This document shows positions 45,801 to 53,426 of a DNA stretch of 64,000 nt, piece by piece. A program made the translations under genes and the position numbers. Below the pieces are notes generated by a model that saw nothing but the letters and a program-made list of their open reading frames with translations, had not been told where the DNA came from and did not search any database. The stretch lies in NCBI RefSeq assembly GCF_000975155.1, contig NZ_BBRG01000001.1, positions 1,190,313-1,254,312 on the forward strand, read 5' to 3'. Position 1 is the first letter of the stretch. Every line of letters begins with the position of its first letter. Origin of the DNA: Demequina globuliformis. Its GTDB lineage: Bacteria; Actinomycetota; Actinomycetes; Actinomycetales; Demequinaceae.

Positions 45801-45860
45801 AGTGGCACAAAGTGCCTGTTATAGCTCGCTAAAACAGCCAAATGGAGCCATTTGGCGGGG
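45801..45860 (-). repeat. 60-bp intergenic repeat, copy 3
   Basis: Begins AGTGGCACAAAGTGCC and ends CCAAATGGAGCCATTTGGCG on the plus strand. It abuts the stop codon of the phosphotransferase-like gene (45861), where on the minus strand it reads as an inverted repeat followed by CTGTTTTAG. Confidence 0.88.
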
Positions 45861-46778
45861 TTAGGCCTCGTGAGCCAGGTCGAGTTCGATCAGGCGCTCC
45901 CAGGCCATCCGCAGCAGGTAAGGATCGTCGATCTCGATGTAGCGCAACGCCGCAAACAGTTGGTACGCCTGCGCTCGACGCATGGTCCCGGGGCTTGCGT
46001 AACCGTAACCGGCCCAGAACCGGTCCTGGAGGTGCGCGGGCACGATGTTGAGCGCGCATCCCAGGTCCGCGGCGGGGTCGCCGGCACCAAAGTTGTGCCA
46101 CAACAGCAGCCCGCGGAAGGCGCCTTGATCGGAGCAGACCGAGCGCGGCTCGATGCGCCCGTGCGTCCACGTGGGCGGGATGTCGATGGGCTCGGCAGCG
46201 CGATCGACGAACCGTGCCACCAGACTCGCGGCGTCCATCACGCGGTTCTCCGGGCCCACGCGATTCTTCACTCGCGCGACCAGCGCCTCGAAACGGCCGA
46301 TGCGCGCGTCCAGGCTCACGTTCGTGCGGGGGTTGCCAGGGGCGCCCAGCGGCGCTGGGGTGTGGATCTCCCGCAACGCGCGGCCGAACGGAACCGCGGC
46401 ATCGTCCCTCAACGGCACAAAGGCGGCGGTCGATGACGAGACCCATTCGACGACGATCCACTGCCACGGGAATCCATGCCCTGGCTTGCCCGTCGCAAGC
46501 GGCGTGCTTGCGGGAAATGTCCAGGACTTGGACGGCCCCGCGATCAGGTCAGTCACGCGGCCGTAGAGCTCCGCATACGCGGCCACACGCGGAAACACCG
46601 CACCGTAGTCGTCGCCAATCCGCATCGCAAAGTGATCCTCGAGCGTGTAGCGCCGCCCCAGCTCGCGATCCTTGAGCCACGGGAACTGCTCGTCGACGAG
46701 CGCGCGCACGGTGTCATCGGAGATGTACAGGGGGCCATCAGACGGCCCGGAGGCATGGTGCTCAACCGGCAGGGACAC
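45861..46778 (-). CDS. Phosphotransferase-fold protein with degenerate active site
   Basis: 305 residues with the overall layout of the aminoglycoside phosphotransferase (APH) family: WTFPAS, an IVVEWV region, GRALREIHTPAP, WTHGRIEPRSV and GAGDPAADLG. In active members the catalytic loop reads HGDLHxxN and the metal site IDWG. Here these read HGRIEPRS and LWHNFG, so the catalytic Asp, the Asn and the metal Asp are all replaced. It is probably non-catalytic or has a new function. It begins 5 nt after the GNAT stop. The paralogue at 48554-49462 keeps all residues. Confidence 0.8.
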   Translation of the reverse strand: MSLPVEHHASGPSDGPLYISDDTVRALVDEQFPWLKDRELGRRYTLEDHFAMRIGDDYGAVFPRVAAYAELYGRVTDLIAGPSKSWTFPASTPLATGKPGHGFPWQWIVVEWVSSSTAAFVPLRDDAAVPFGRALREIHTPAPLGAPGNPRTNVSLDARIGRFEALVARVKNRVGPENRVMDAASLVARFVDRAAEPIDIPPTWTHGRIEPRSVCSDQGAFRGLLLWHNFGAGDPAADLGCALNIVPAHLQDRFWAGYGYASPGTMRRAQAYQLFAALRYIEIDDPYLLRMAWERLIELDLAHEA

Positions 46779-46783
46779 GGATG

Positions 46784-47350
46784 TCAGTCCTGTTCGCGGC
46801 GCGCGCGCCAGTCGCGCGCGAGCAGGCCGTAGATGGCGTCATCGCTGACCTCGTCCTCCACCCAATAGGCTTCCCGCCGGATGCCTTCGGCAAGGAACCC
46901 GATCCGTTCAAGGACGCGCACCGACGCGATGTTGTGGGGGTGGGTGGAGGCTTCTATGCGGTGGACGCCCAGGTCGAAGACCGCGTAGTCCACGAGGCGC
47001 GCGGTGGCCTCCGTGGCGTAGTGATGCCCGCGCGCCCACGGGTGGAGGGTGAATCCCACCTCCGCGGTCTTGCCGTTGCCGCTGAGGTACACGGCGACGT
47101 CGCCCAGCACCTTCGCATCACGGCGCCGCTCCACGGCGAGCTGGTACCAGTGCCCCGGCATGGGTCCGGGCCGTGAAGTGATGTCTGCGATGAGTTCGCG
47201 TGCACGTTCAACCGGGTAGGGCGCGCGCCACGCCTGGTATTGCGCGGTCGTGGTGTCGGAGCGGCGTTCGGCCAAATCCTCCGCGTCGTCCATGGTCATG
47301 GCGCGCAAAATGAGGCGGTCAGTCTCGAGCGGGGCGAACGTGTGCTCCAT
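46784..47350 (-). CDS. GNAT acetyltransferase, RimJ/RimL type
   Basis: 188 residues. It starts METDRL-like (MEHTFAPLETDRLILRAMTM) and contains VGFTLHPWARGHHYATEA (acetyl-CoA loop) and ASTHPHNIASVRVLERIGF, typical of RimJ/RimL-like N-acetyltransferases. The target is unknown. TACCGT lies 7 nt before the ATG, a possible leaderless promoter, divergent from the topoisomerase promoter. Co-transcribed with the degenerate phosphotransferase. Confidence 0.88.
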   Translation of the reverse strand: MEHTFAPLETDRLILRAMTMDDAEDLAERRSDTTTAQYQAWRAPYPVERARELIADITSRPGPMPGHWYQLAVERRRDAKVLGDVAVYLSGNGKTAEVGFTLHPWARGHHYATEATARLVDYAVFDLGVHRIEASTHPHNIASVRVLERIGFLAEGIRREAYWVEDEVSDDAIYGLLARDWRARREQD

Positions 47351-47400
47351 GGCACCCACGGTATCGGCCCCGGGTGTGGCGCGCATCACAGGCTCGCCCC

Positions 47401-47436
47401 AAGACAGCGCCGCGACCAGGGATTACTGTCATGTCA
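47401..47436 (+). promoter_or_regulatory. Leaderless promoter of the topoisomerase gene
   Basis: AAGACA (47401-47406), 17 nt, TACTGT (47424-47429), 6 nt, ATG. This is the clearest promoter of its type in the window and shows the 6-nt spacing rule. The opposite-strand hexamer TACCGT for the GNAT gene lies at 47358-47363. Confidence 0.6.
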
Positions 47437-48557
47437 TGCCTAGGCTTCGACGTTCCCGACCCGCTCAGCCGGGGCTTACCCGCCGGCGCAGCGGCCAGGG
47501 TTGGACGTACCGCGACGCGGCTGGAGAAACGGTGCGCGATGCCGAGGTGCGGGCGCGCATCGAGTCGCTGGCTATCCCGCCCGCGTGGACCGACGTGTGG
47601 ATCTGTCCGGATCCGCACGGCCACTTGCAGGCGCTGGGGACGGACGACGCCGGCCGGCGCCAGTACATCTACCACCCCGCGTGGCGGGAGCGCCGGGATC
47701 GCGCCAAGCACGCACGGGTGTTGGAAGTCGCGTCGGGCATGCCGGCGGCACGCGCCGTGGCTGAAGGCGACATTGCCCGGGGTGACCTGTCCCGCGAGCA
47801 CGTGCTGGGCGTGGCGTTCCGGTTGCTGGACCGCGGTTTGTTCCGTGTGGGCGGTGAGGGCTATGCCGCTGACAACGGGTCGTATGGGCTGGCAACGGTG
47901 CTGCGGGACCATGCGCGAGTGAGCGGCGATGAAGTGACGTTCGACTACGTCGCGAAGTCCGGCAAGGACCGGCACGTGGTGGTGGCCGATGCTGACGTGG
48001 CTTCCGCGATCACGACCCTGAAGCGCCGGGCTGGGGACGGCGAGGAGTTGCTGGCGTACCGGGTGCAGGAGTCTCCGGTGAAGTGGCGCGATCTCACCAG
48101 TGACGACATCAACGGCTACATCCAGATGGTGGTCCAGCCGGACGCCACCGCTAAGGACTTCCGTACATGGCACGGGACTGTCATTGCTGCGCACGCCTTG
48201 GCGGGGGCCGATGCCGCGGAGGACTTGTCGCCCACGGCACGTAAGCGCGTGGTCGCGTCGGTGATGCGAGAGGTGGCGGCTCAATTGGGCAACACTCCCG
48301 CGGTAGCCCGCGCCTCCTACGTGGATCCGCGGGTGGTGGACCTGTGGGAGGACGGCGTCACCATTGAGCCGGTGGTCGACGCGTTGGGTGAGCACGCAGA
48401 GGACTTGTCGCCCTCGGCGAGGGATGCCGCAGTGCAAGCCGCGCTCGAGCAAGCGGTGGTGGACATGCTGACGCAGGCGCCGGACGTGCGTGAGGCGCGC
48501 CTGCGTCGTGACGCGCGCCGGGCAGCGCAGATCGCTCGCGCGACGGATCCGAACTAG
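47436..48557 (+). CDS. DNA topoisomerase IB (eukaryote-like)
   Basis: 373 residues. It relaxes supercoils by transient cleavage of one strand through a 3'-phosphotyrosine. Visible elements are the N-terminal IPPAWTDVWICPDPHGHLQALG, KSGKDRHV, DFRTWHGT and the active-site block NTPAVARASYVDPRV with the catalytic Tyr near residue 294. Such enzymes occur sporadically in bacteria, mainly actinobacteria and proteobacteria. Its stop codon overlaps the convergent phosphotransferase stop as CTAG. Confidence 0.92.
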   Translation: MPRLRRSRPAQPGLTRRRSGQGWTYRDAAGETVRDAEVRARIESLAIPPAWTDVWICPDPHGHLQALGTDDAGRRQYIYHPAWRERRDRAKHARVLEVASGMPAARAVAEGDIARGDLSREHVLGVAFRLLDRGLFRVGGEGYAADNGSYGLATVLRDHARVSGDEVTFDYVAKSGKDRHVVVADADVASAITTLKRRAGDGEELLAYRVQESPVKWRDLTSDDINGYIQMVVQPDATAKDFRTWHGTVIAAHALAGADAAEDLSPTARKRVVASVMREVAAQLGNTPAVARASYVDPRVVDLWEDGVTIEPVVDALGEHAEDLSPSARDAAVQAALEQAVVDMLTQAPDVREARLRRDARRAAQIARATDPN

Positions 48558-49462
48558 CGAGACCCGTCGGTCACGTGCGCGAGGGCGCGTCGCCCCGCGG
48601 CTCGGTATGGGTCGTCTTCCATCGCAGCGAGGGTCAAGGCGTAGTGAAGGGCCTCAGCTTTGACATGCCGACGCCCGGCAGCGCTCGCGATAAAACTGGC
48701 GGCACCATCGGTGGCGACTCCGGCGTATGCGTCGATCATGGGGGCAACATTCGCCCGCCCCACCAGCACCGCGGCTTGGCCCAGGTCAGTTGCGGGTGAG
48801 CCGGCCGCGGCGTCGCCCCAGTCGATGATTCCGGCGAGCCTGCCGCCTCGAGTGAGCACGTTCTCGCCGTGGAGGTCGAGGTGAGTCCACGTGCGGGGCG
48901 GAGCGGTGGACGTGAGCGCCGCCTGAAAGGCCGCGCGCAATGGTCCGGTCGCGATGTCCATGTCGCGTTCGACGAGGGCGAGCCTGGAGTTGAACTGCTC
49001 GGCGCGCTCGGCGAGTTGAAGCGAGCGGAACGGATTCTCAGGCGCGTCCTCTGGCGCAGGCTGATGAACCTGTGCGAGCGCGCGGCCCAGGTCCCGGGCG
49101 CCCTCCACGGACAGCGGCTCGTCGTACGCGATGGTGCCGTCGATCCACGGGACGACGGCCCACCGCCAGGGGTACGTTCCCTGCGGAACGCCCGTGCGCT
49201 GAGGAATGGGACACGGGAACGTCCACGTCCTGGCGATGGTCGGGAGCCAGTCGAGTTCGGTGGCCGCGATGCGCGCGCCAATCTCCCGGCGCGGGAGGCG
49301 CACGGCGAGCGTGTCGCCCAGCCTGTACGTGATGTTGTCCCAGCCCTCGACCCGCGCGCCAATGGGCAGCGTGGCGAGGTCGGGGTGTTGCTCGTTGAGC
49401 AGCGCCCGTACCAGGGCGTCGTCTACCTCGACCTCGGCCTCCGGGGTGGCCATCATCGTCAT
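48554..49462 (-). CDS. Aminoglycoside phosphotransferase-family kinase
   Basis: 302 residues. The kinase loop WTHLDLHGENVL and IIDWGDAAAGSPATDLG carry the catalytic Asp, Asn and metal Asp. The N-terminal lobe shows GWDNITYRLGDTLAVRLPRR with the ATP-binding pattern. It resembles MphB/APH-like small-molecule kinases; the substrate may be an antibiotic or a metabolite, and resistance is not shown by sequence alone. TACGGT lies 7 nt before the ATG. The stop overlaps the topoisomerase stop. Confidence 0.88.
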   Translation of the reverse strand: MTMMATPEAEVEVDDALVRALLNEQHPDLATLPIGARVEGWDNITYRLGDTLAVRLPRREIGARIAATELDWLPTIARTWTFPCPIPQRTGVPQGTYPWRWAVVPWIDGTIAYDEPLSVEGARDLGRALAQVHQPAPEDAPENPFRSLQLAERAEQFNSRLALVERDMDIATGPLRAAFQAALTSTAPPRTWTHLDLHGENVLTRGGRLAGIIDWGDAAAGSPATDLGQAAVLVGRANVAPMIDAYAGVATDGAASFIASAAGRRHVKAEALHYALTLAAMEDDPYRAAGRRALAHVTDGSR

Positions 49463-49534
49463 GCATCTCACCGTAGCGCCGGTGTGGACGTTCTCCGCAA
49501 GCGCCACTCGCCACTGTGATGGGAACGCAACTCT

Positions 49535-50752
49535 TTACGCGAGCAACGTCTCTCCGACGTAGCCGCCGGCAGAGCAGCCCGGCGGGATCGCGAAGACCGC
49601 GGAACCGATGGGCGTTGTCCACGTGTTGAGGAGGTCGGCCTCGTCAAGCCTGCGCTGGATGGGCACAAACTGGCGCACAGGGTCCGCTTGATAGGACGCG
49701 AACAGCAACCCCGACTCGGAGACTCCGTCGCCGGAAGGTGGCACGTCGTAGTTGTACCCGCGCCTGAAAATGACCTCATGCGGCTCGACGGGCCGCGAGC
49801 GCGCGATGTGCGAGACGGGAGAGATCACGGTGTGGCCGGCGGGTGTGGTGGCCTCGAAGTCGGGTTCGTCCGACTCGCGACTGCCAGTGAGCGGCGCCCC
49901 GGTGGAAATGTCGCGGCCGACCGAAAACGACCGGCCGGTGGGGTCCACTTCGTCCCACGTATCAAGGTTGAGGCGGATCCGGCGCAGCACCAGTGACGTG
50001 CCGCCTGCCATCCAGCCGTCGGTCGACCACACGACCTTGTCGAACGTGGGTGTGCCGGGGTTCGGATTGGTCGTGCCGTCGACTTGGCCAAAGAGGTTGC
50101 GCATGGTGGTGCCGGAGACCTCCGAGCCGTACGCGCGCCGGAAGCCGTCTTGGCGCCACTTGAGCGTCGCGAACGAGCGCGCGTCCTTGAGGAGCATCCT
50201 GACCGCGTGCGCCACAGTGACCTGGTCGTCGGCGCTCACGAGGAGCAACAGGTCGCCATCGCTGTAGGCCTCATTGAGGTCATCGATTCCGAACGCCGGC
50301 AGCGGAGCCAGCCACGCGGGCGTCGGCCCGTCGGCCCGCTTCACGAAGCCTGGACCAAATCCAAAGGTGACCGTCAGCCCGGCCGGCACGGTTGCGAGCT
50401 CGGGCTCTGTGTCAGCGAGGGCGCCGCGGCCCTCCATGAGGCGCGCGGCGTCGTCGCTCAGGACCCGCATGAGGCGGCGCAACGCCTCGCGATTTATGCC
50501 GGCGTTCAGGTCGAGCGCCACAAAGGATGCGTACGACGCCACCGGGGTAGCGATGCCGCTTTGGTGTGCGCCGTGAAACAGGTGCGCGACCGCGCCGTTG
50601 ATTCCGGTCGTGTCAGGCACGGGGGCGGCCTGGCCAGCGGCCGCCCGGTCAGTGGTGAGTGCCACGGCAGCGCCGAGCCCGGCGGCTGCCCCTCCAAAGA
50701 GGAGCCGCCGCCGGGTGGTGCCGTGGCCCGAGGACGCGTCGGGCTCAGTCAT
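49535..50752 (-). CDS. DyP-type heme peroxidase, Tat-exported (EfeB-like)
   Basis: 405 residues. The N-terminus has a twin-arginine motif (TTRRRLLFGG) and a hydrophobic stretch ending near AAAGQA. The GXXDG motif appears as GQVDGTTNP and the proximal heme ligand in SHIARSRP; an Arg-rich IFRRGYNYD follows. It oxidises dyes or porphyrinogens with peroxide outside the membrane. EfeO and EfeU are absent; instead a PCu(A)C lipoprotein starts the operon 2 nt upstream, as seen in other actinobacteria. Confidence 0.93.
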   Translation of the reverse strand: MTEPDASSGHGTTRRRLLFGGAAAGLGAAVALTTDRAAAGQAAPVPDTTGINGAVAHLFHGAHQSGIATPVASYASFVALDLNAGINREALRRLMRVLSDDAARLMEGRGALADTEPELATVPAGLTVTFGFGPGFVKRADGPTPAWLAPLPAFGIDDLNEAYSDGDLLLLVSADDQVTVAHAVRMLLKDARSFATLKWRQDGFRRAYGSEVSGTTMRNLFGQVDGTTNPNPGTPTFDKVVWSTDGWMAGGTSLVLRRIRLNLDTWDEVDPTGRSFSVGRDISTGAPLTGSRESDEPDFEATTPAGHTVISPVSHIARSRPVEPHEVIFRRGYNYDVPPSGDGVSESGLLFASYQADPVRQFVPIQRRLDEADLLNTWTTPIGSAVFAIPPGCSAGGYVGETLLA

Positions 50753-50754
50753 GA

Positions 50755-51330
50755 CTAGTGATCGTTGCCCGAGTGGTCCTCGTCTGAGCCCGCGTCTCCC
50801 GAGTGCTCCATGGAACCGTGGTCCTTGTCGCCTACGTACTCCTCGTTTGCTCCGGTGTAGTCCTTGGCAACCGTGTCCATCTCGACGGTGCCGCCACCCT
50901 CAAACTCGAGCGTGACCGGCACATCGGCCCCGGCCTCAATGGGGTCGGTGACGCCCATCAGCATGATGTGGTTGCCGCCCGGCTCGAGGACCAGGGTGTC
51001 GCCCGCCTCGATCGTGAAGCCGCCATCCTTTTCAGACATGGACATGCCGCCTGCGTCGTCCATCGACGTCTCATGCAGCTCAACCATGGAAGAGGCGTCG
51101 GTGGTTGCGGCGATGAGGGTGATGGCCTCATCTCCCTCGTTTGTGATCTCTCCAAAGGTCGCGGTCATGCCGGAGTCGGTGGCCTTGGTCCACGCGTCGA
51201 CGATCGCGACGTCGACGTTCGTAGCGGAGCCCGCCTCGGTGGCATCATCGCTGCTCGCGCATGCGGCGAGCGATGCGGCGGCGAGGACAGCGACGGCGCT
51301 CAGGCGCGCGTGGGTGGGGACAGTAAACAT
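50755..51330 (-). CDS. PCu(A)C-family copper-chaperone lipoprotein
   Basis: 191 residues. A lipoprotein signal ends at the lipobox LAAC (Cys about 24). The copper motif is H-x(n)-M-x(n)-H-x-M: HETSMDDAGGMSM and, 20-odd residues later, NHIMLM. The acidic C-terminus is His-rich (DKDHGSMEHSG and SDEDHSGNDH) and may bind extra metal. It probably hands copper to exported enzymes or to an oxidase. The ATG has a GGAG Shine-Dalgarno. The leader contains two short hairpins (around 51345-51400). Confidence 0.9.
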   Translation of the reverse strand: MFTVPTHARLSAVAVLAAASLAACASSDDATEAGSATNVDVAIVDAWTKATDSGMTATFGEITNEGDEAITLIAATTDASSMVELHETSMDDAGGMSMSEKDGGFTIEAGDTLVLEPGGNHIMLMGVTDPIEAGADVPVTLEFEGGGTVEMDTVAKDYTGANEEYVGDKDHGSMEHSGDAGSDEDHSGNDH

Positions 51331-51428
51331 GGGTAGTTCTCCAAGAATCTCAGGGCGTGGTGCCCTGGTGTCAGCACACATGGGGGCGCGAGAGATCGCG
51401 CCAAAAGAAGACCTATTGCGGCACGCGC

Positions 51429-51488
51429 AGTGGCACAAAATGCCCGCTATAGGTACCTAAAACAGCGAAATGGAGCCATTTGGTGTGA
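51429..51488 (-). repeat. 60-bp intergenic repeat, copy 4
   Basis: Begins AGTGGCACAAAATGCC and carries GAAATGGAGCCATTTGGT. It overlaps the 3' end of the membrane-protein gene and supplies its last codons and stop. Confidence 0.82.
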
Positions 51489-52065
51489 GGGGAGGGCCGC
51501 GTAGGCCGATGCCGCCGGTCACCGGGGAGGGCCGCGGCGCCTGACTGGGGGTCGCGACCGCGACGAGGGTGCGAGGGACGGGCGGGAGGGCGCGAGCCGC
51601 ACCGAGGTCGAGGACGGGCGCGAACAGCGATCGCATGGCGCGGCCTGCACGCACGAGCGCCCAGTCCACACGCGCGAGCAACACCGTCGTCACCACAGCT
51701 GCTGCCAGGTGCGACAGCGTCATGACGCCGCCACCGTGGGCACCGTGAACAGCGGCCTCGGCGCTCAAGGCGCCAGGTTCAAGATGGTGAGCGTGGGCGC
51801 CCGCGGCCGTCACGGTAGCGCCGGAACCGACCACAAAGAGGGTGTGAAAGAGGGCTTGGCTCGCCGTCACGGCGAGCCCGGTACGCCACCAGGACCCCAT
51901 GCGCCCGGCCAGCTGCCAGCAGACGGCAAAGGACAACACGACGGGGACCAGCACACCGGTCAGGCTGGGGACAGAGCCGCCACCGGTCACGTGGGAGCCC
52001 AAGGCGACGAGCGTCGCAATCGCGGCTGCGGTCAGGGCGCGCGCGGCGCGCACGCCGCGACTCAT
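51457..52065 (-). CDS. Membrane protein with His-rich loop, metal-handling neighbourhood
   Basis: 202 residues with about five hydrophobic helices. A loop near 95-120 contains AHAHHLEP and HGAHGGG, suggesting metal binding. It lies upstream of the PCu(A)C and DyP genes on the same strand, separated from them by a leader. No family is recognised with confidence. The ATG at 52065 has GGGGAG about 7 nt upstream; a GTG at 52086 is an alternative. The last residues (PNGSISLF) and the stop lie inside the 60-bp repeat. Confidence 0.7.
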   Translation of the reverse strand: MSRGVRAARALTAAAIATLVALGSHVTGGGSVPSLTGVLVPVVLSFAVCWQLAGRMGSWWRTGLAVTASQALFHTLFVVGSGATVTAAGAHAHHLEPGALSAEAAVHGAHGGGVMTLSHLAAAVVTTVLLARVDWALVRAGRAMRSLFAPVLDLGAARALPPVPRTLVAVATPSQAPRPSPVTGGIGLRGPPLTPNGSISLF

Positions 52066-52137
52066 CCCCTGGCTCCCCGTGGTCACGGCACGATTCTCGC
52101 ACGACCCAACCGGGGCATCGGCCCGCTCGACGGAGCA

Positions 52138-53316
52138 CTACCCCCGGTGTGTCGAAGCGCCCATGCGGCGCACGGCTTCAGTGATGATCTCGGGGTGCGT
52201 CGCGATGTTCAGGCGCACGTGCCCCGCGCCACCGGCGCCGAAGGTGGGTCCGGAGTTGAGCGCCACCCGGGCGTGCTCAAGGAAGTGAGCGGCAGGGTCG
52301 GCACCGAGTTCCAGGCCCGTGCAATCAATCCAGGTCAGGTACGTCGCCTGCGGTATCGCATAAGCGGCACCGGCCAGGTGTTCCTCGACAAGCGTGCCGA
52401 GCAGGCGGCGGTTGGCGTCGAGGCCCTCAAGCAAGGCATCGAGCCACGGCCCACCGTGACGGTACGCGGCGGTCTGCGCGATCGTCCCAAAGTGGGTGGG
52501 CCCGTGGTGGGTCGACGCGGCGTAGCGGGCGACCTCGGCCTGCACGGCGGAGCCACCCACCACGATCGCCGCGGGGATGCCCGCAAGATTCCATGCCTTG
52601 GACGCAGCCATGATGGAGAAACCACGCTCGCCACCATTGACGCTCAGGTACGGCACAAACTCGGCGTCGTTGAACACGATCGGAGCATGGATCTCATCCA
52701 CGACCACCGTCACTCCGTACTGATCGGCGAGTGCCGCGACGCGTTCCAGTTCCGCGCGTGTGTGCGCCACCCCCGTGGGGTTGTGCGGGCTGCACAGGAG
52801 GTAGGCAGCAGGCTTGCCGTCCGCGGTCGCGGTCCTGAACGCCTCCTCGAGTGAATCGAAGTCCAGGCGCAGGTCAGCGCCAAGGGGCGCATCCGTGATG
52901 CGGCGGTCTGCGGCCTTCAGGTAAGAGAAGAAGGGTGGGTAGACGGGTGGATTGACAACCACCTGGGAGCCGGGCTCGGTCATCATCACGATGATGTCGA
53001 CGTATCCGGTAATGACGTCCGTGACCGTGGACATTTGACCAGGGGACACGTTCCAGCCCCAGCGCTGTTCGGCGAACTGGGCTAGCGACTCCGTGTAGTC
53101 CGCCCCGGACGCGTAGCCCATGTCGCCGCTCGACACCGCCCGGGCGAGCTCCTCGCGGATGGGCTCCGCGAGCGCCACGTCCATCTCCGCGACCCACAGT
53201 GGGAGGACGTCGGGATCGTACTTACGCCACTTTGCACTCGTGCGCGAGCGCAGGTCGGACAGCGAAAGCGCCGTGAGCGGATTGGGTTCAGTCGTCTGAA
53301 GGGCAGGCTGGGCCAT
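52138..53316 (-). CDS. MalY/PatB-type pyridoxal-phosphate aminotransferase or C-S lyase
   Basis: 392 residues, fold-type I. WVAEMDVALAEPI (about 43), CSPHNPTGVAHTRAEL (about 175), VVDEIHAPIVF (about 205) and the cofactor lysine in MAASKAWNLAG (about 238) match the MalY/PatB cystathionine beta-lyase group. It may cleave cystathionine to homocysteine, which would feed metE, but the family also includes true aminotransferases. The ATG at 53316 is favoured by a CACAGT hexamer 6 nt upstream; a GTG at 53322 is an alternative. Confidence 0.9.
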   Translation of the reverse strand: MAQPALQTTEPNPLTALSLSDLRSRTSAKWRKYDPDVLPLWVAEMDVALAEPIREELARAVSSGDMGYASGADYTESLAQFAEQRWGWNVSPGQMSTVTDVITGYVDIIVMMTEPGSQVVVNPPVYPPFFSYLKAADRRITDAPLGADLRLDFDSLEEAFRTATADGKPAAYLLCSPHNPTGVAHTRAELERVAALADQYGVTVVVDEIHAPIVFNDAEFVPYLSVNGGERGFSIMAASKAWNLAGIPAAIVVGGSAVQAEVARYAASTHHGPTHFGTIAQTAAYRHGGPWLDALLEGLDANRRLLGTLVEEHLAGAAYAIPQATYLTWIDCTGLELGADPAAHFLEHARVALNSGPTFGAGGAGHVRLNIATHPEIITEAVRRMGASTHRG

Positions 53317-53426
53317 TGTCACACTGTGGCAACCCGGCGCGTCCGGCGCAAGTGCGTGTGGGTTCTCTCACGCCTTGACGCGCGTCCACCGGCCGTCCCC
53401 GCCGGGCGCCAACTACGCTCGCTTCC

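Larger units (their letters stand above)
45468..45860. other. Repeat-rich intergenic region
   Basis: 393 bases without a supported gene. It contains 60-bp repeat copy 2 (45495-45552, reverse), a 28-bp tandem repeat (45607-45700) and 60-bp repeat copy 3 (45801-45860, forward). Copies 2 and 3 are in inverted orientation at its two ends. A near-match of the 11-mer (CGCATCGGCCC) lies just before copy 3. Confidence 0.7.
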
